The notes under the pieces: generated by a model
What the model was told of the DNA's origin: nothing
What the model saw: the letters and a program-made list of their open reading frames with translations, nothing else
Database searches by the model: none
Shown here: one piece after another, positions 45,064 through 55,873 of the stretch
Numbering within the stretch: position 1 is the stretch's first letter
Layout: every line of letters starts with the position of its first letter
Translations under genes and position numbers: made by a program
Assembly (NCBI GenBank): GCA_001599755.1
Contig: BCHX01000005.1
Location: 3,468,409-3,532,408, forward strand
Length of the DNA stretch: 64,000 nt
DNA from: Gliomastix tumulicola
Lineage: Eukaryota > Ascomycota > Sordariomycetes > Hypocreales > Bionectriaceae
Direction: 5' to 3'

Positions 45064-46812
45064 ATGGCAGCCAGAACGCATCAGCCCCCAGCGTGGTGGA
45101 AAGAAGGGATTGTCTATCAAGTTTACCCAGCTTCCTTCAAAGACTCGAACGATGACGGAATTGGCGATATCCCTGGTATCATCACCAAGCTGGACTACAT
45201 CCGAGACCTGGGGATCGATATCATCTGGATCTCGCCGCACTACAAGAGCCCCCAAGTTGACATGGGCTACGACATTTCTGACTTCGAAGATATACATGAG
45301 CCCTACGGAACGCTTAAGGACTGCGAGGACCTGATTCGAGAAGTCCACAACCGTGGGATGAGAATCATCTTCGACCTCGTCATAAACCACACCTCTGACC
45401 AACATCCATGGTTCCTTGAATCGAAGTCCTCCAAGACGAACCCGAAGCGAGACTGGTACTTCTGGCGGTCCCCCAAGCTGGATGGCAATGGCAATCCGAC
45501 GCGACCCAACAATTGGAGAAGCCAGTTTACCAAGCCAGCATGGACATGGGATGCGGACACGGAAGAATACTACCTGCACGTGTACGCGTCTGGTCAGCCA
45601 GACTTGAACTGGGAGAATGAAGACTGTCGCCGTGCGTTATACGATACGGCCATCAAGTTCTGGCTCGACCGTGGGGTGGATGGTTTCCGAGTTGACACAG
45701 TCAACAAATACTCCAAAGTGCCCAGCCTTCCAGACGCTCCCGTCACTGAGCCTGGCGCGGAAACGCAGGTCGCCATGTGCCACTACGCAAACGGCCCGAG
45801 AATCCATGAATACCTCGGGGAAATGAAGGCAGTCATGTCAAAGTACGATTCTATGACCGTTGGCGAGCTCCCCAACACCCCAGACCTTGCCGACGTCTTG
45901 GCCTACATAGCCCCTGAGTCCAGGGAACTCGACATGGTGTTCAATTTTGACACCGTCAACCTAGGCCAGACGCCTGGCAACCGATTCGTACCCATGCCAT
46001 TCGACAACAGCGACTTCAAGCGCAGCCTCACGAAATGGCAGAAACTGCCAGAGACGTACGGGGCCTGGACGACCGTGTTCCTCGAGAACCATGATCAAGG
46101 TCGGTCCGTGTCACGCTTTGCGTCGGATCTACCCCAGTATCGAGATGCTGCGGCGAAGATGCTGGCCACGGTCCTTGCCACCATGACCGGGACGCTCTTT
46201 GTGTACCAAGGCCAGGAGATTGGGATGGTCAACGCCCCGCTGTCTTGGCCAGCCGACGAATACAAATGTGTCCGGTCTGTCAACTATTACAGAGAGGTAT
46301 GCGAGCGCACAGGCAACGACCCGGCATCCCTGGAGCAGGCTTTGGCAAATCTCAACCGGGTTGCTCGGGATCATGCCCGTGTTCCCATGCAGTGGGATGA
46401 CAGTCCCAACGCCGGTTTCTGCAGCAAAGATGCCAGCCCGTGGATGTCAGTACTCGAGAATCACGTCGATATCAACGTTGCGAACCAAATCGGCAGAGGA
46501 GACAGTGTTCTTGAATTCTGGAGGAGGATCCTCAAACTGCGCAAGGATCACGCCCCATTGTTCGTCTATGGCAGCTTCGAGCTGATCGAGCAGCACCGTG
46601 ACCTGCTGATGTTTTTGAAGACGGATCCGGCAACAGGACAGCGTGCTATGACGGTGGCAAACCTGTCAAAGACTCGTGTTCGTTTTGAGGAAGCCCCGCA
46701 GTTCTGCTTCGACAAGGCTGTTTTGATGGTCAAAAACTACCCAACCGTGAAGGACGATTCGCGGACTTTTACCCTCGGACCATTTGAGGCTCGTGTGTAT
46801 CACCTTGGCTGA
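45064..46812 (+). CDS. GH13 alpha-glucosidase (maltase/isomaltase type)
   Basis: A single exon encodes 582 aa from an ATG at 45064 and has no signal peptide, so it is probably intracellular like yeast maltases. It hydrolyses terminal alpha-glucosidic bonds of imported disaccharides. GH13 regions are in order: WWKEGIVYQVYPASFKDSN at the N-terminus, DLVINHTSD (region I), DGFRVDTVNK with nucleophile Asp211 (II), TVGELPN with acid/base Glu268 (III) and ENHDQGRSVSRF with Asp344 (IV). The length matches fungal oligo-1,6-glucosidase/maltase enzymes (about 580). It is divergent from the alpha-glucoside permease and convergent with a Zn2Cys6 regulator. The specificity between alpha-1,4 and alpha-1,6 is not decided here. 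Confidence 0.95.
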   Translation: MAARTHQPPAWWKEGIVYQVYPASFKDSNDDGIGDIPGIITKLDYIRDLGIDIIWISPHYKSPQVDMGYDISDFEDIHEPYGTLKDCEDLIREVHNRGMRIIFDLVINHTSDQHPWFLESKSSKTNPKRDWYFWRSPKLDGNGNPTRPNNWRSQFTKPAWTWDADTEEYYLHVYASGQPDLNWENEDCRRALYDTAIKFWLDRGVDGFRVDTVNKYSKVPSLPDAPVTEPGAETQVAMCHYANGPRIHEYLGEMKAVMSKYDSMTVGELPNTPDLADVLAYIAPESRELDMVFNFDTVNLGQTPGNRFVPMPFDNSDFKRSLTKWQKLPETYGAWTTVFLENHDQGRSVSRFASDLPQYRDAAAKMLATVLATMTGTLFVYQGQEIGMVNAPLSWPADEYKCVRSVNYYREVCERTGNDPASLEQALANLNRVARDHARVPMQWDDSPNAGFCSKDASPWMSVLENHVDINVANQIGRGDSVLEFWRRILKLRKDHAPLFVYGSFELIEQHRDLLMFLKTDPATGQRAMTVANLSKTRVRFEEAPQFCFDKAVLMVKNYPTVKDDSRTFTLGPFEARVYHLG

Positions 46813-46903
46813 GCCGGCACCACGCATTAGCGGACAAGAAAAAAGAGAATCAAGGCTGTTTCCTTTTGTACTTTAAAACAGCTTTCAAATGGCGTCGAGA
46901 TAG

Positions 46904-48595
46904 CTACATGAATGGCGGTAGTATACCAAAACTTTCGACGCAAAAGTATCTAGAGTCCACCCTTTGCCCTTTTCGCAGCTGCTCCTTCGCCAATTCACTC
47001 GTCAGCTCCTTGATGCTTGAGGAGCTCCAGAGGGCATTCGAGACCAAATCTAGGCTCTCAAGCGCCCAATTCACGTCCTCGGGCTCGGTGCTTTCAGCCG
47101 CATACATGAAGAGCGGCCACAAGAAGGCAGGATGGAGCACAGTCCCTGCAGCACACGCTTCTCGCGCCGAAGTTGCGATGGTGCGCACCTCTCTTCTTGC
47201 CTTGGTAATGTATGTAGAGCCGAACGGCAGCTTGCCGTGGCCGCGGGCGTGGTAGATAACTTCGGCGTAGTAAGAAATAGTGCAGAGCCTCATAAGGAGC
47301 ACTAGATCTCCAAGAGCATGCGTGTTACAGATGACCTGGGATATCTCCTCAGCCGGTAAATCAAGTAGCCAAGGTCGTCCTTGCCAAGCAAAGTCCAGTC
47401 GCTTCTGGATATCCTGCGACAGCTGGTCGACCTTGAGCTCGTCCTCCGGCCTGTCTCTAGGTCTGTGATGCCTATTCAGCGCTGAAACCTCTGCACTGAT
47501 CCTCTGAAGCTCGAAGTAGAAGCTGAACAGAGATTGCTGCAAGGCTTGTAAAGAGACATCAGCCGCCGACGGCTGGGTCGGACGCAGCAAAGTGAGTGGG
47601 AGAAGAGTGCGAGGCGGTTGCAGCAAGTCAAGAACTTTGGGGCCCAGAATCCCGCGGCCACCGAGATGTAGAGCTTTTGTATGCAAGAGATGAAGCCAGC
47701 AGATTATACGACCAGACACAGGCGACCACGGCTGGTGCTCTCTCTCGAGTCTTGTGACCAAAGCGTCCTTTTGCTTAAGCGTGTTGGAGACGGTCTCATG
47801 CTGGGCCACCATTTCAAAGCAGCATAATAGAAAAGTAGCAATGAGGATGATCTCAATGTTGGAGTCCTGGTCATTCAGAAGCGAAAGGTAGGAGCTTTTA
47901 GCGACGAAATATGTTGGCAGTGCGGTGGTCGTATCTTCATTGCCTTTCAGGAGGCTCTCGTAGAGGTTCTCGATAGCCACGATAGATGTCGATATAGCAG
48001 AACAAGAGGCTGCTAGTTGACATATGAATCCTTTCATCAAGGTCCAATTCGAACTGTCCCATGGCGTGATGAATGGTGGCTCTACATGAGACAAAAAGTA
48101 TGTGAAATGCGAGCCCTGGACGGGGAAAAGGCTGTACGAGCCAGTAGGGACTGGTCTGACGGTCGGGCTGGGAGACGACGCCGGCCGGGGCAAATCATCG
48201 TCTATGATTCCGGGTAACAAATCGCCCCATTCCCCCGTGATGAAGTTGAAGTCCATCGGGCCGTCGTCGTCAAGGGGCGACGAAGTGAACCAGGGGCCCG
48301 CCGTGATTGGCTCGCCAACTGTGCCTGAGAAAGTGCCACTGCTCGGGATGGAATCGTAGATGCTATCATGAGCAACAACTGTCTCTGGATGACTTAGGCT
48401 TGGGGCTTCCTCCTGGTGCGTTGGTGTTGGTGTGCGGCAGTAGTGGCTGAGTTGAGGCGACTGATAGAGACAGGCTCTATTCACCCGAGTGCAGTTGTAA
48501 CAAAATGGCCGGGCTTCGTCGCATTTGACCTTTCTCGAGCGGCACGTCAAGCAGCCTGTCCGTACTCGTCTCTTGCGAGCAGAAGTGTCCGACAT
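46904..48595 (-). CDS. Zn2Cys6 transcription factor of the alpha-glucoside cluster
   Basis: A single exon encodes 563 aa from an ATG at 48595. The binuclear zinc cluster is perfect: C15-x2-C18-x6-C25-x6-C32-x2-C35-x6-C42, preceded by a basic stretch (ARKRRVRTG). The rest is a helical fungal-specific regulatory region (SYLSLLNDQDSNIEIILIAT, then LLCCFEMVAQHETVS), ending with NALWSSSSIKELTSELAKEQ. It is convergent with the alpha-glucosidase gene, 91 bp between stop codons. A permease/glucosidase/Zn2Cys6 trio recalls the MAL loci of yeasts and Aspergillus, which suggests local control of the permease and glucosidase by maltose-type inducers. That role is inferred from position. Confidence 0.9.
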   Translation of the reverse strand: MSDTSARKRRVRTGCLTCRSRKVKCDEARPFCYNCTRVNRACLYQSPQLSHYCRTPTPTHQEEAPSLSHPETVVAHDSIYDSIPSSGTFSGTVGEPITAGPWFTSSPLDDDGPMDFNFITGEWGDLLPGIIDDDLPRPASSPSPTVRPVPTGSYSLFPVQGSHFTYFLSHVEPPFITPWDSSNWTLMKGFICQLAASCSAISTSIVAIENLYESLLKGNEDTTTALPTYFVAKSSYLSLLNDQDSNIEIILIATFLLCCFEMVAQHETVSNTLKQKDALVTRLEREHQPWSPVSGRIICWLHLLHTKALHLGGRGILGPKVLDLLQPPRTLLPLTLLRPTQPSAADVSLQALQQSLFSFYFELQRISAEVSALNRHHRPRDRPEDELKVDQLSQDIQKRLDFAWQGRPWLLDLPAEEISQVICNTHALGDLVLLMRLCTISYYAEVIYHARGHGKLPFGSTYITKARREVRTIATSAREACAAGTVLHPAFLWPLFMYAAESTEPEDVNWALESLDLVSNALWSSSSIKELTSELAKEQLRKGQRVDSRYFCVESFGILPPFM

Positions 48596-49108
48596 TGCTG
48601 GCCCTTGGATGATGTAGAGGGAGGGCTTGGCTTGTTTTTGTGCGCATCAATTTGAACAAGACGGCATCACGTTAGGGTGACGGAGGACGACAAATAATAC
48701 AACTGCAGCCCCTGCCTGTTTGTAGAACAGATCACGGAGATCCAAGAAGAATAGTAGGAAGTCCGGAGGAGGTAGCTAGCAGCGCCACATGGGGTTGGAG
48801 CGGATAAATACTCGGAGCGTTCTGGCCGTTGGCCAAGTGCTCCCTCACATTACCTACAGGGTAGCGATTTCCAGATCCCCCAGCAGACTTGACAATGTCG
48901 GGTGTCAGTCCGTGCATGCCGGGACTTGATACGCCGCTCTCATATCCGAGTGTGATACTGTCCTAGTATGCGAAGTGATGTATTAATATTGGGTATTATG
49001 AATTCCATAGCGCTGCTCAAAACACCCTGATCGCCTTGAAACTACTCCAACCAACTTCAAACCTGCTCCGAAGCAAAATGCAGTGATCGCATCCTCTTGA
49101 TATCTCTC
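48596..49108. promoter_or_regulatory. Upstream region of the Zn2Cys6 regulator
   Basis: The promoter of the regulator gene and the 3' flank of the SDR gene. No copy of the 16-bp element found in the permease/glucosidase promoter was noticed. No gene is seen. Confidence 0.35.
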
Positions 49109-50209
49109 TCAGAGCTCCTCCAGGACCTTGGCGACGCCCGCAAACTTGAGCTCCTCCATCGTCTCGTTCCAGAGCCTCTCCTTGATGGCCTCCCCGTCCT
49201 TGGTGTACACAATAGCCGGATACCTGGGAAACATTTGTCAGCTTCGATCCTCGGTGGTGCAGAACGGAGGGGGTGTCTATATAGGCTCAACTTACGGCTT
49301 CTCAGTCCAGTCGCTCACGAAGCTCCCATGCCTCGCCGCCCCCCCGACAATCAGCGCATCTACAACCGCACTCGCTCCATCCGCGGTGCTGCGCGCCACG
49401 AGCTTGGTCGCATGCCCGACCGCCTTGATCAGCAGCCCCGAGTCCTTGGACGTCAGGTCCGTGCCGCCCGTGAGCCCCGGGTTGGACGAGTTGACGAGGA
49501 CATCGTCGGCGCTGATCTTCTTGGCGAGCGTCTCGCAGAACATGATGACAAGGAGCTTGCTGCCGGCGTAGTTGTTCATGCGCGCCCAGTTGGCGGGCTC
49601 GTCGAAGGCGGCGATGACGGGGGCCTTGGGGTCCTTGATGGAGGCGAAGTAGGCCGTGTCCGAGGCGACGAGGCTCAGCACGGGGGCGGGACCGCCGGGC
49701 AGCTTGTTCTTCTTGAGGATCGGGAGGAGCAGGATGGACAGGAGGACGGTGGAGAGGTAGTTGACCTGTACATCGGTCTCGTGCCCGGTGTTGGGGTTCG
49801 CCACGAAGGAGCCCTTCTGGATGCCGGCGTTGAGCAGCGCCATGTCGATGCGCCTCTGCCTCCCCTTGATTCGCTCGGCAAAGGAGATGATGGAGTCGTA
49901 GCTGTCCATGTCCAGGATCTCGAGCTCGATCTCGACCGACGTCGGGAACTCCTTGCGGAGCGTGGCGACGGCAGCCTCGCCCTTGGCCTGCGACCGCGCC
50001 GTGAGAATGAGATAGCCGAGACCGAGGTCGCAGAGCTGCCGGGCGGATTCGAGGCCCAGACCGCCGTTGGCGCCGGTGATGATGGCGCCGCGCTCGGCCA
50101 GCTTGAGGGCGGAGCGGTCGATGGGCTTCGGGTGGACGAACAGCTGGCGCTTGATGAAGGCGGGGACGCCGGCCTCGTATTTGGCGGTCTTTTGGAGATT
50201 GGACGACAT
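49109..50209 (-). CDS. Short-chain dehydrogenase/reductase (SDR)
   Basis: Two exons (50209-49296 and 49223-49109) encode about 342 aa. The intron 49295-49224 (GTAAGT...CAG) is phase 2. The Rossmann cofactor motif TGANGGLG is at 45-52, LLNAGI at about 125-130, and the catalytic Y214-x3-K218 (YAGSK) is in place. NPGLTGGTDLT follows the active site. The short second exon supplies the C-terminus (YTKDGEAIKERLWNETMEEL) commonly seen in the fungal retinol-dehydrogenase-like/WW-domain-oxidoreductase-like SDR group. Substrate is unknown. Nothing in the neighbourhood points to a secondary-metabolite cluster. Confidence 0.9.
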
Positions 50210-51178
50210 GTTCTCTAATGTGATGAGGAGTGCTGTGCTGTAATTATGTGATGAGATTGGTCGATTGTAATGACGCGTTGACTGCAGTAAGAGTTGCTAG
50301 TGTAGTATCGTTGGGAGAGTGTGATGATGGAGAATGTATTGAAACAACAACACCACTGGCCATGGCATCGACGCAGAGAATATATACACATTCTCTATAT
50401 TAATGGGATCCTCGTCCCTGTCAATCACCTGTGTTACGTCCGCATGGAGTCACCCGGACTCCGGACGGAGTATCACCGTGCCACCACTTACAAAGGGCAG
50501 AAGTCAATCTCTGGACTGGAGATAACGATTGCCGGACAATCTACACGAAGCCGCTGTTAGAAATCTCCGCTTGCAGCCACTAAATCCGAACGACGTTTGG
50601 TGGTCGCTGCGGCCAGATCAGGAAAACCCTCCGGCTTCCGAGCAAAGCGGCGGGTGAGCTAAGCTGCATGAGTTTTGACAGGGCGATAAAGATCGATCGG
50701 GGTCGGCGTACGGGATTGTGGGATGAACTCGGCCAGGTGTCAAGTCCGAAGAGGAGGGATGTGAGGACGGCGGACGGGCTGAGGAAGGGAAGACTCTAGA
50801 TGGCTGTTCATCGTACAGTCTCAGCTTTGCGTCATTACCTAGCACGGGAATGACAGGCTTTGCGGCGAAAGGCGAGAGCAAACCAAGCACAGGGATCCGG
50901 CCTCACTCGGTCTCCGAAGAACCAAACTACTACGTCGTAGTGATGACCTGGATTCCCATTAATTGTAGTAGGCCATACGCGCTTCAGGGAAGCACCTAGA
51001 ACCTGCAAACCCCTGACGCCAACACCAATCCTGGCATATCCCACCTAGATGCAGGCTACCACTACCCAAGCTCTGCATGTTCCCAAGCCTCCAAACGCCA
51101 AGCCCAAATAAAAAGCCGCTCATCCCATGCTGCACCAATTTTGTTTTTATCCTGGTCATAGTCCCAAGCAAAAAGGGC
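50210..51178. other. Gap without a recognised gene
   Basis: Upstream DNA of the SDR gene and 3' flank of palC. Small open frames on both strands have no motif or splice support. Confidence 0.45.
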
Positions 51179-52691
51179 TCAAAAGTAGGTGTGGGAGCTT
51201 GCTGCCGTTGAGCTCCGTCCAAGATCGTCCGAGGGATATGCCCCTGCGAGATGCGCCGGCGGCGACTTCAGGTCATCGTCAGAGCTGATGTCGTTTCCAA
51301 ACTCGTCGTCGCCCTCGGGCATCGCGCGCATGCCCTCCAGCACGCTGCGGTCCAGGTCTGGCGGGGAGTACTTGGGGATGGTGTAGATGTCCCGTCCGGA
51401 GGGCATTTTAGCCACGAGTGTGTTGATAGACGGGATAAGCTTGGTGTTCATCTGGGGTCATACGTCAGTGACGGGAAAGCAAATAGCAGTAGACTCCATT
51501 ATTGCAACTCACCGTGTCGTTGATCTTGTTCCACTTCTCGTCCAGCATCTCGATGACTCTAATCTCCTCGAGCTTGCCTGCGTCGGCGCCCCAAGCAGTC
51601 TCCTTGTCGACCCGACGGTCCTCCATCCTCTCTGACAGCTCCTTCTTGAAGCGACTCAGGCTCAGACCCTTCTTGCTGTCCTTGACGTCCACGCCGAGCT
51701 CGGCGAGACCGGCGCGCAGCCATCCAATACCATCTGCCGTCTCGCCACCCAGCTCCGCGTCGATCCCGAGAAACCTGCAGGCTTTGGCCTTGCTGGTACG
51801 ACGGAAGTCCTCGATGTACCTGGTAAGGCGCGTATCGATCTTGTTCGTAGGTCCCTGACCGTTGGGCTGCGCAAGCGAGGCTGCTCTGGCGGCGTGTTCT
51901 GACGCCTCCAGACACAGCCGTGCAAACAGATGAGCCCGCACCTTGGGGATCTCGGGAGATTTGAACATCCACTCCTTGTCGTTCTTGTTCCGGTCCTGAG
52001 CCACGGCTGCGGGGTACGGGTCATCCTTGAGCACAGCGAGGAGCGTCGCCTCGGCATACGACAGAGCGGCAAGCGCACGTATCGTCGTCGGCGCAATGTC
52101 GACACTCGGCGGGTTCTCAAGGACACGCTCGCCCCGCTGGGCCAGATGCGTGAAGATGGCCGCAGACTCCAGCAGGGCCTTGGTCGCCGTCGTGATGGCC
52201 ACCGTGCGCTCCCCGGCGCCCAGAAACTCGCCCGACGTCGAGTAGAGCGGCTGCAGCGACGCCCGGGCCGAGAGGACGTGCGCAAAGGCCAGCGCGGACA
52301 TGACGAAGCTGATCTCATGGTCGATGGACGTCGCCCGCACGCGCGCCCGGTCACGCCCCGGGACGAGATCCCCGGACAGCGTCGGACGCCACTTGATGCC
52401 CATGGCGGCCTTGGGCGTCACGCTGATGCGGCTGCCCGTCGGCAGGTGCTGGTCGTGCAGCCCCGCGGCGACGGCGTAGAGATAGGGGATGTAGGCGTTT
52501 ATGCTGGAGATGACGGTGGGCATGTTGCCCATCTGCGCCGAGGGCGGGAGGCGCTTGTGCTTCTTGAGGGCATCTTTGGCGACGCCGCGGTACGTGCTGC
52601 TGTTGATGGGGAGGGAGGGGTGGGAGTCGCAGTCGAACGAGCTCGAGAAGGAGAAGGACGACGTCGTGGGGAGGGCGAAGGGGTACGGCAT
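51179..52691 (-). CDS. palC: pH-response regulator PalC (BRO1-domain protein)
   Basis: Two exons (52691-51513 and 51451-51179) encode about 483 aa. The intron 51512-51452 (GTGAGT...CAG) is phase 0. The N-terminus MPYPFALPTTSSFSFSSSF, then HPSLPINSSTYRGVAKDALK, and MGNMPTVISSINAYIPYLYA match fungal PalC, whose BRO1-like domain links the ESCRT-III component Vps32 to the ambient-pH signalling complex at cortical sites. The C-terminal exon is acidic and disordered and keeps the YTIPKYSPPDLD block. It acts upstream of PacC proteolysis at alkaline pH. The divergent neighbour is ALG6 with 418 bp between start codons. Identification is from recalled family sequence features. Confidence 0.88.
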
Positions 52692-53109
52692 GGTGAGGAA
52701 AGACGGTGATTAATAAGAGGTAAAGCTCCAAAAATGAAACAGCGTGCTCGTTACTGATTATGAGCCGCAGCGAGAGCCATGGGGTGAAGCAAAAGAGGGA
52801 TCTTGATCTTGGTTGCATTCACTTGAGCGCTGTTCATGGGCGCTGACGTCGCTGCCAAGTTGGTGATACTGTGCTGGGGGATGTCTTGGCACTGTGTGTT
52901 TTCTCACTGAGGTCCGCAAAAGGCAGATCTCCACAGGGGTTTGGAAGTCTTTCTCAATGCTGACTCCACAGTGCATAGTCACTCAATAAGCACGGTATTT
53001 GCCATCAGGGCCTCGAATCCACCAGCCACGCTGACACCACACAATTTCCCCAGATCGGCTTAGATGCAGCCGCGACGACCTCAACACCGTCCAGGCAGCC
53101 ATTCCCAGC
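52692..53109. promoter_or_regulatory. Divergent promoter of palC and ALG6
   Basis: 418 bp hold both promoters. I see GCCAAG at 52854-52859, matching the GCCARG PacC consensus, but a single hexamer can occur by chance. Confidence 0.35.
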
Positions 53110-54987
53110 ATGGCGACCCCGAATTCGTCTCCCCATAAGCCGCGGCGCAAGGGCAAGAAGCCTGCCGCCGCTGCTGGTGGTTCTTCTTCTGCCGCCTCCT
53201 CGCCTGTCAAGCTCGCGACTCGCCCGCGACCAGAGACCGTCGTCCGAGCTCCCTCGTTCCCGCTCGGCGCTTTCCTCTGGCCTGCGAGGACGTCGTCGTC
53301 CCAATGGGAGGTGCTTCCTCTGGTCCTCATTACCGTTGGGCTCTTCCGCTGGGCGGCCGGGCTCTGGGGCTACTCTGGTTCGTCTACGGCCACGTCCACC
53401 ACTTGGAGGAGAAGCTCCCACTAACACCTCCCAGGCTTCAACCGACCCCCTCTCTACGGCGACTACGAAGCGCAGCGACACTGGATGGAGCTCACGACGA
53501 ACCTGCCCATCTCGCAATGGTACTTCCACGATCTCGAGTGGTGGGGGCTCGACTACCCGCCTCTGACGGCCTACCACAGCTGGCTCCTGGGCAAGGTCGG
53601 CGCCCTGATCAACCCGGACTGGTTCGCGCTCTTCTCCTCGCGCGGGCTCGAGGACCCCGACCTCAAGATCTTCATGCGCGCGACGGTCATCGTGTCCGAG
53701 TACTTCACCTACATCCCCGCCGCCGTCGTCTTCGTCCGCCGCTTCAGTCGCATCAGCGGCGTGTCCAACTGGACGTCGTCCGTCGCCCTCGTCGCGATCC
53801 TCATGCAGCCGTCTACGATCCTCATCGACCATATTCACTTCCAATACAATACCGTCATGCTGGGTCTGGTGCTGGCGAGCATGTCGAGCATGCTGGCTGA
53901 GCGGTACATGTGGTCTGCCGTCTTCTTCGTGGGGGCTCTCGGGTTCAAGCAGATGGCGCTGTACTACGCGTTCTCGGTCTTTGCGTATCTGCTCGGGAGA
54001 TGCGTCTTCCCGCTCAATCTTGGCAGGCTGGTCGTGCTCACTCTGGTCACGCTTGTGAGCTTCGCGATTCTTGTCTTGCCGTTGGTGCTGGGGGCGTTCT
54101 ACGACTCGTATCGGGGCATTGATGCCCGCCCGGATCTCGACACACCGCCGCCTCTGCCCATCTTCGCTGGTCTCTCTGAGTACCTTGACACCGATGCTAT
54201 CTACTACCCTGTGGTGCAGCAGTTGGTACAAGTCGTCCACCGAGTCTTCCCGTTTGCTCGTGGTCTTTTCGAGGACAAGGTCGCCAACTTCTGGTGTGCC
54301 CTCAACGTCGTCGTCAAGATCAAGAACTACCCGGCCGAGCTGCTCCAGAAGGGCGCCGCAGTCGCAACCCTCCTCGCCATCATCCCCCCCAACTTCATCC
54401 TCTTCCTGCGCCCCCGCAAAACGACCATGCCTCTGGCCTTCGCCGCCACAGCCTGGGGCTTCTTTCTGTTCAGCTGGCAGGTCCACGAGAAGAGCGTGCT
54501 GCTGCCCCTGATGCCCATGACGCTCCTTCTCGCGGGCAAGCACGGCATGAACCGCGAGATCCGCGTCTGGGTCGGCTTCGCCAACATCCTCGGCGCGTGG
54601 ACCATGTTCCCGCTGCTGAACCGCGTGGATCTCCGCGTGCCCTACGCCGTCCTCACGCTGCTATGGGCGTACCTGCTGGGCCTCCCTCCGACGTCGTGGA
54701 GCGTGTACTTTGACGGCATCGATGCCACCGGTGCGCCGTCCAAGGTGACGTTCACGCAGGTGGCCACGGCGCTCGTTCACACGCTGTTCTACCTGGCGAT
54801 GGGCGCATGGCACGTGGCGCAGGCCTTTGTGCCGCCGCCCGTGACGAAGCCCGACCTGTGGACGGTCGCCAACGTTGGTGTCGGCGTCACTGGCTTTGGG
54901 CTCTGCTACCTCTGGTGTCTGTGGCGGCTCGTCGCCGAGAGCGAACTCCTGCCGGCACGATCCAAGGCGAAGAAGAAGACGCAATGA
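53110..54987 (+). CDS. ALG6: Dolichyl-P-glucose: Man9GlcNAc2-PP-dolichol alpha-1,3-glucosyltransferase
   Basis: Two exons (53110-53377 and 53435-54987) encode about 606 aa. The intron 53378-53434 (GTTCGT, branch ACTAAC, CAG) is phase 1. The joint reads GYSGFNRPPLYGDYEAQRHW, then LPISQWYFHDLEWWGLDYPP, the GT57 family signature in the first luminal loop, followed by ILIDHIHFQYNTVMLGLVLA. About 11 hydrophobic helices and a basic C-terminal KKKTQ tail fit an ER membrane protein. It adds the first glucose to the lipid-linked oligosaccharide for N-glycosylation. The EAQRHWME context favours Alg6 over Alg8. The N-terminal 50 residues are disordered. Confidence 0.9.
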
Positions 54988-55873
54988 GCTATATACCTCC
55001 TACGTCGAAAGACTCGTTAGGACTTTACACGTAACACGGGTTCAGCGGGATGCTGACTCAACGGGCCTTCGAGAGCCCATACGCTTAGCTGGCGTCACCA
55101 TTGGAGCGGGGAAATCACAAGTCAGGCATAGATAGAGAGCTTTGACATTCGCGCTGTACAATACTAGGGCTTGGTTTTGATCCTCATAGCGATCTGTATT
55201 CAAGATAAAGAAAATCATGGCAAGGCAAGGGAGGAAAAGGATACCCAAGTATATTTCTCATCCTGGCGTTTGTTCCCTTCGTCGTGTTGATGCTGTGCCA
55301 GTGAAGCACGCACCACCATATTTCTTTGTGCCTTGACCTGGTTGGTCTTTGCTTGAAGCTTACCGACTAGCTGGGTTTCCTACAAGGTGACTGTGATCAG
55401 GGCGTTTGACGCTATGATCTTGCTGTGATCTCTGCTACGAATCTTTCTCCGTAGCCTCGCTTTGATTTCATACTTGTGACGAAGCTTGTCCCGATACAAG
55501 TGACGGCTTCTTGGCTCGCGATCTAGACTCTAGCTTATGGTGTATAAACCTCACCGGCGCTCTGGTAAATGCCTTATCCAACTAGAGGGAGGGGACAAAG
55601 GGCCCTTTGTCTATGGATATCGTCGCCTTTCCGAATCGGTCCTGATGCTCGTGAGAGAGCTGGGCAACGTCGTGAGACAAAGGTCAACCTCTCCATCGTG
55701 AACAGAAGTCAAGGCACCTCGTTTGATCCGGTCTTCTGGGTCTTGTACGAGCGTCTCCCCGGCCAGGTCCTGGTTCTTGGAGCGTCGTCACGGTTGATCT
55801 TTAACACCTCCTTCGGTCTTTATCTGCTCCAGATAAGATCCCCTTGGTGGGTGTGCCCGGACAACGAGTGACT
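54988..55873. other. Gap without a recognised gene
   Basis: 3' flank of ALG6 and promoter region of the mucin-like gene. A plus-strand frame at 55569-55871 has no motif and is not called. Confidence 0.4.

Noticed and set aside
49097..50218. A 373-codon plus-strand frame over the SDR gene
   Set aside because: Antisense shadow. The minus strand has the cofactor and catalytic motifs of an SDR.
51930..52709. A 259-codon plus-strand frame over palC
   Set aside because: Antisense shadow of the palC exon.
53005..54543. A 512-codon minus-strand frame over ALG6
   Set aside because: Antisense shadow with charged low-complexity sequence. The plus strand carries GT57 signatures.
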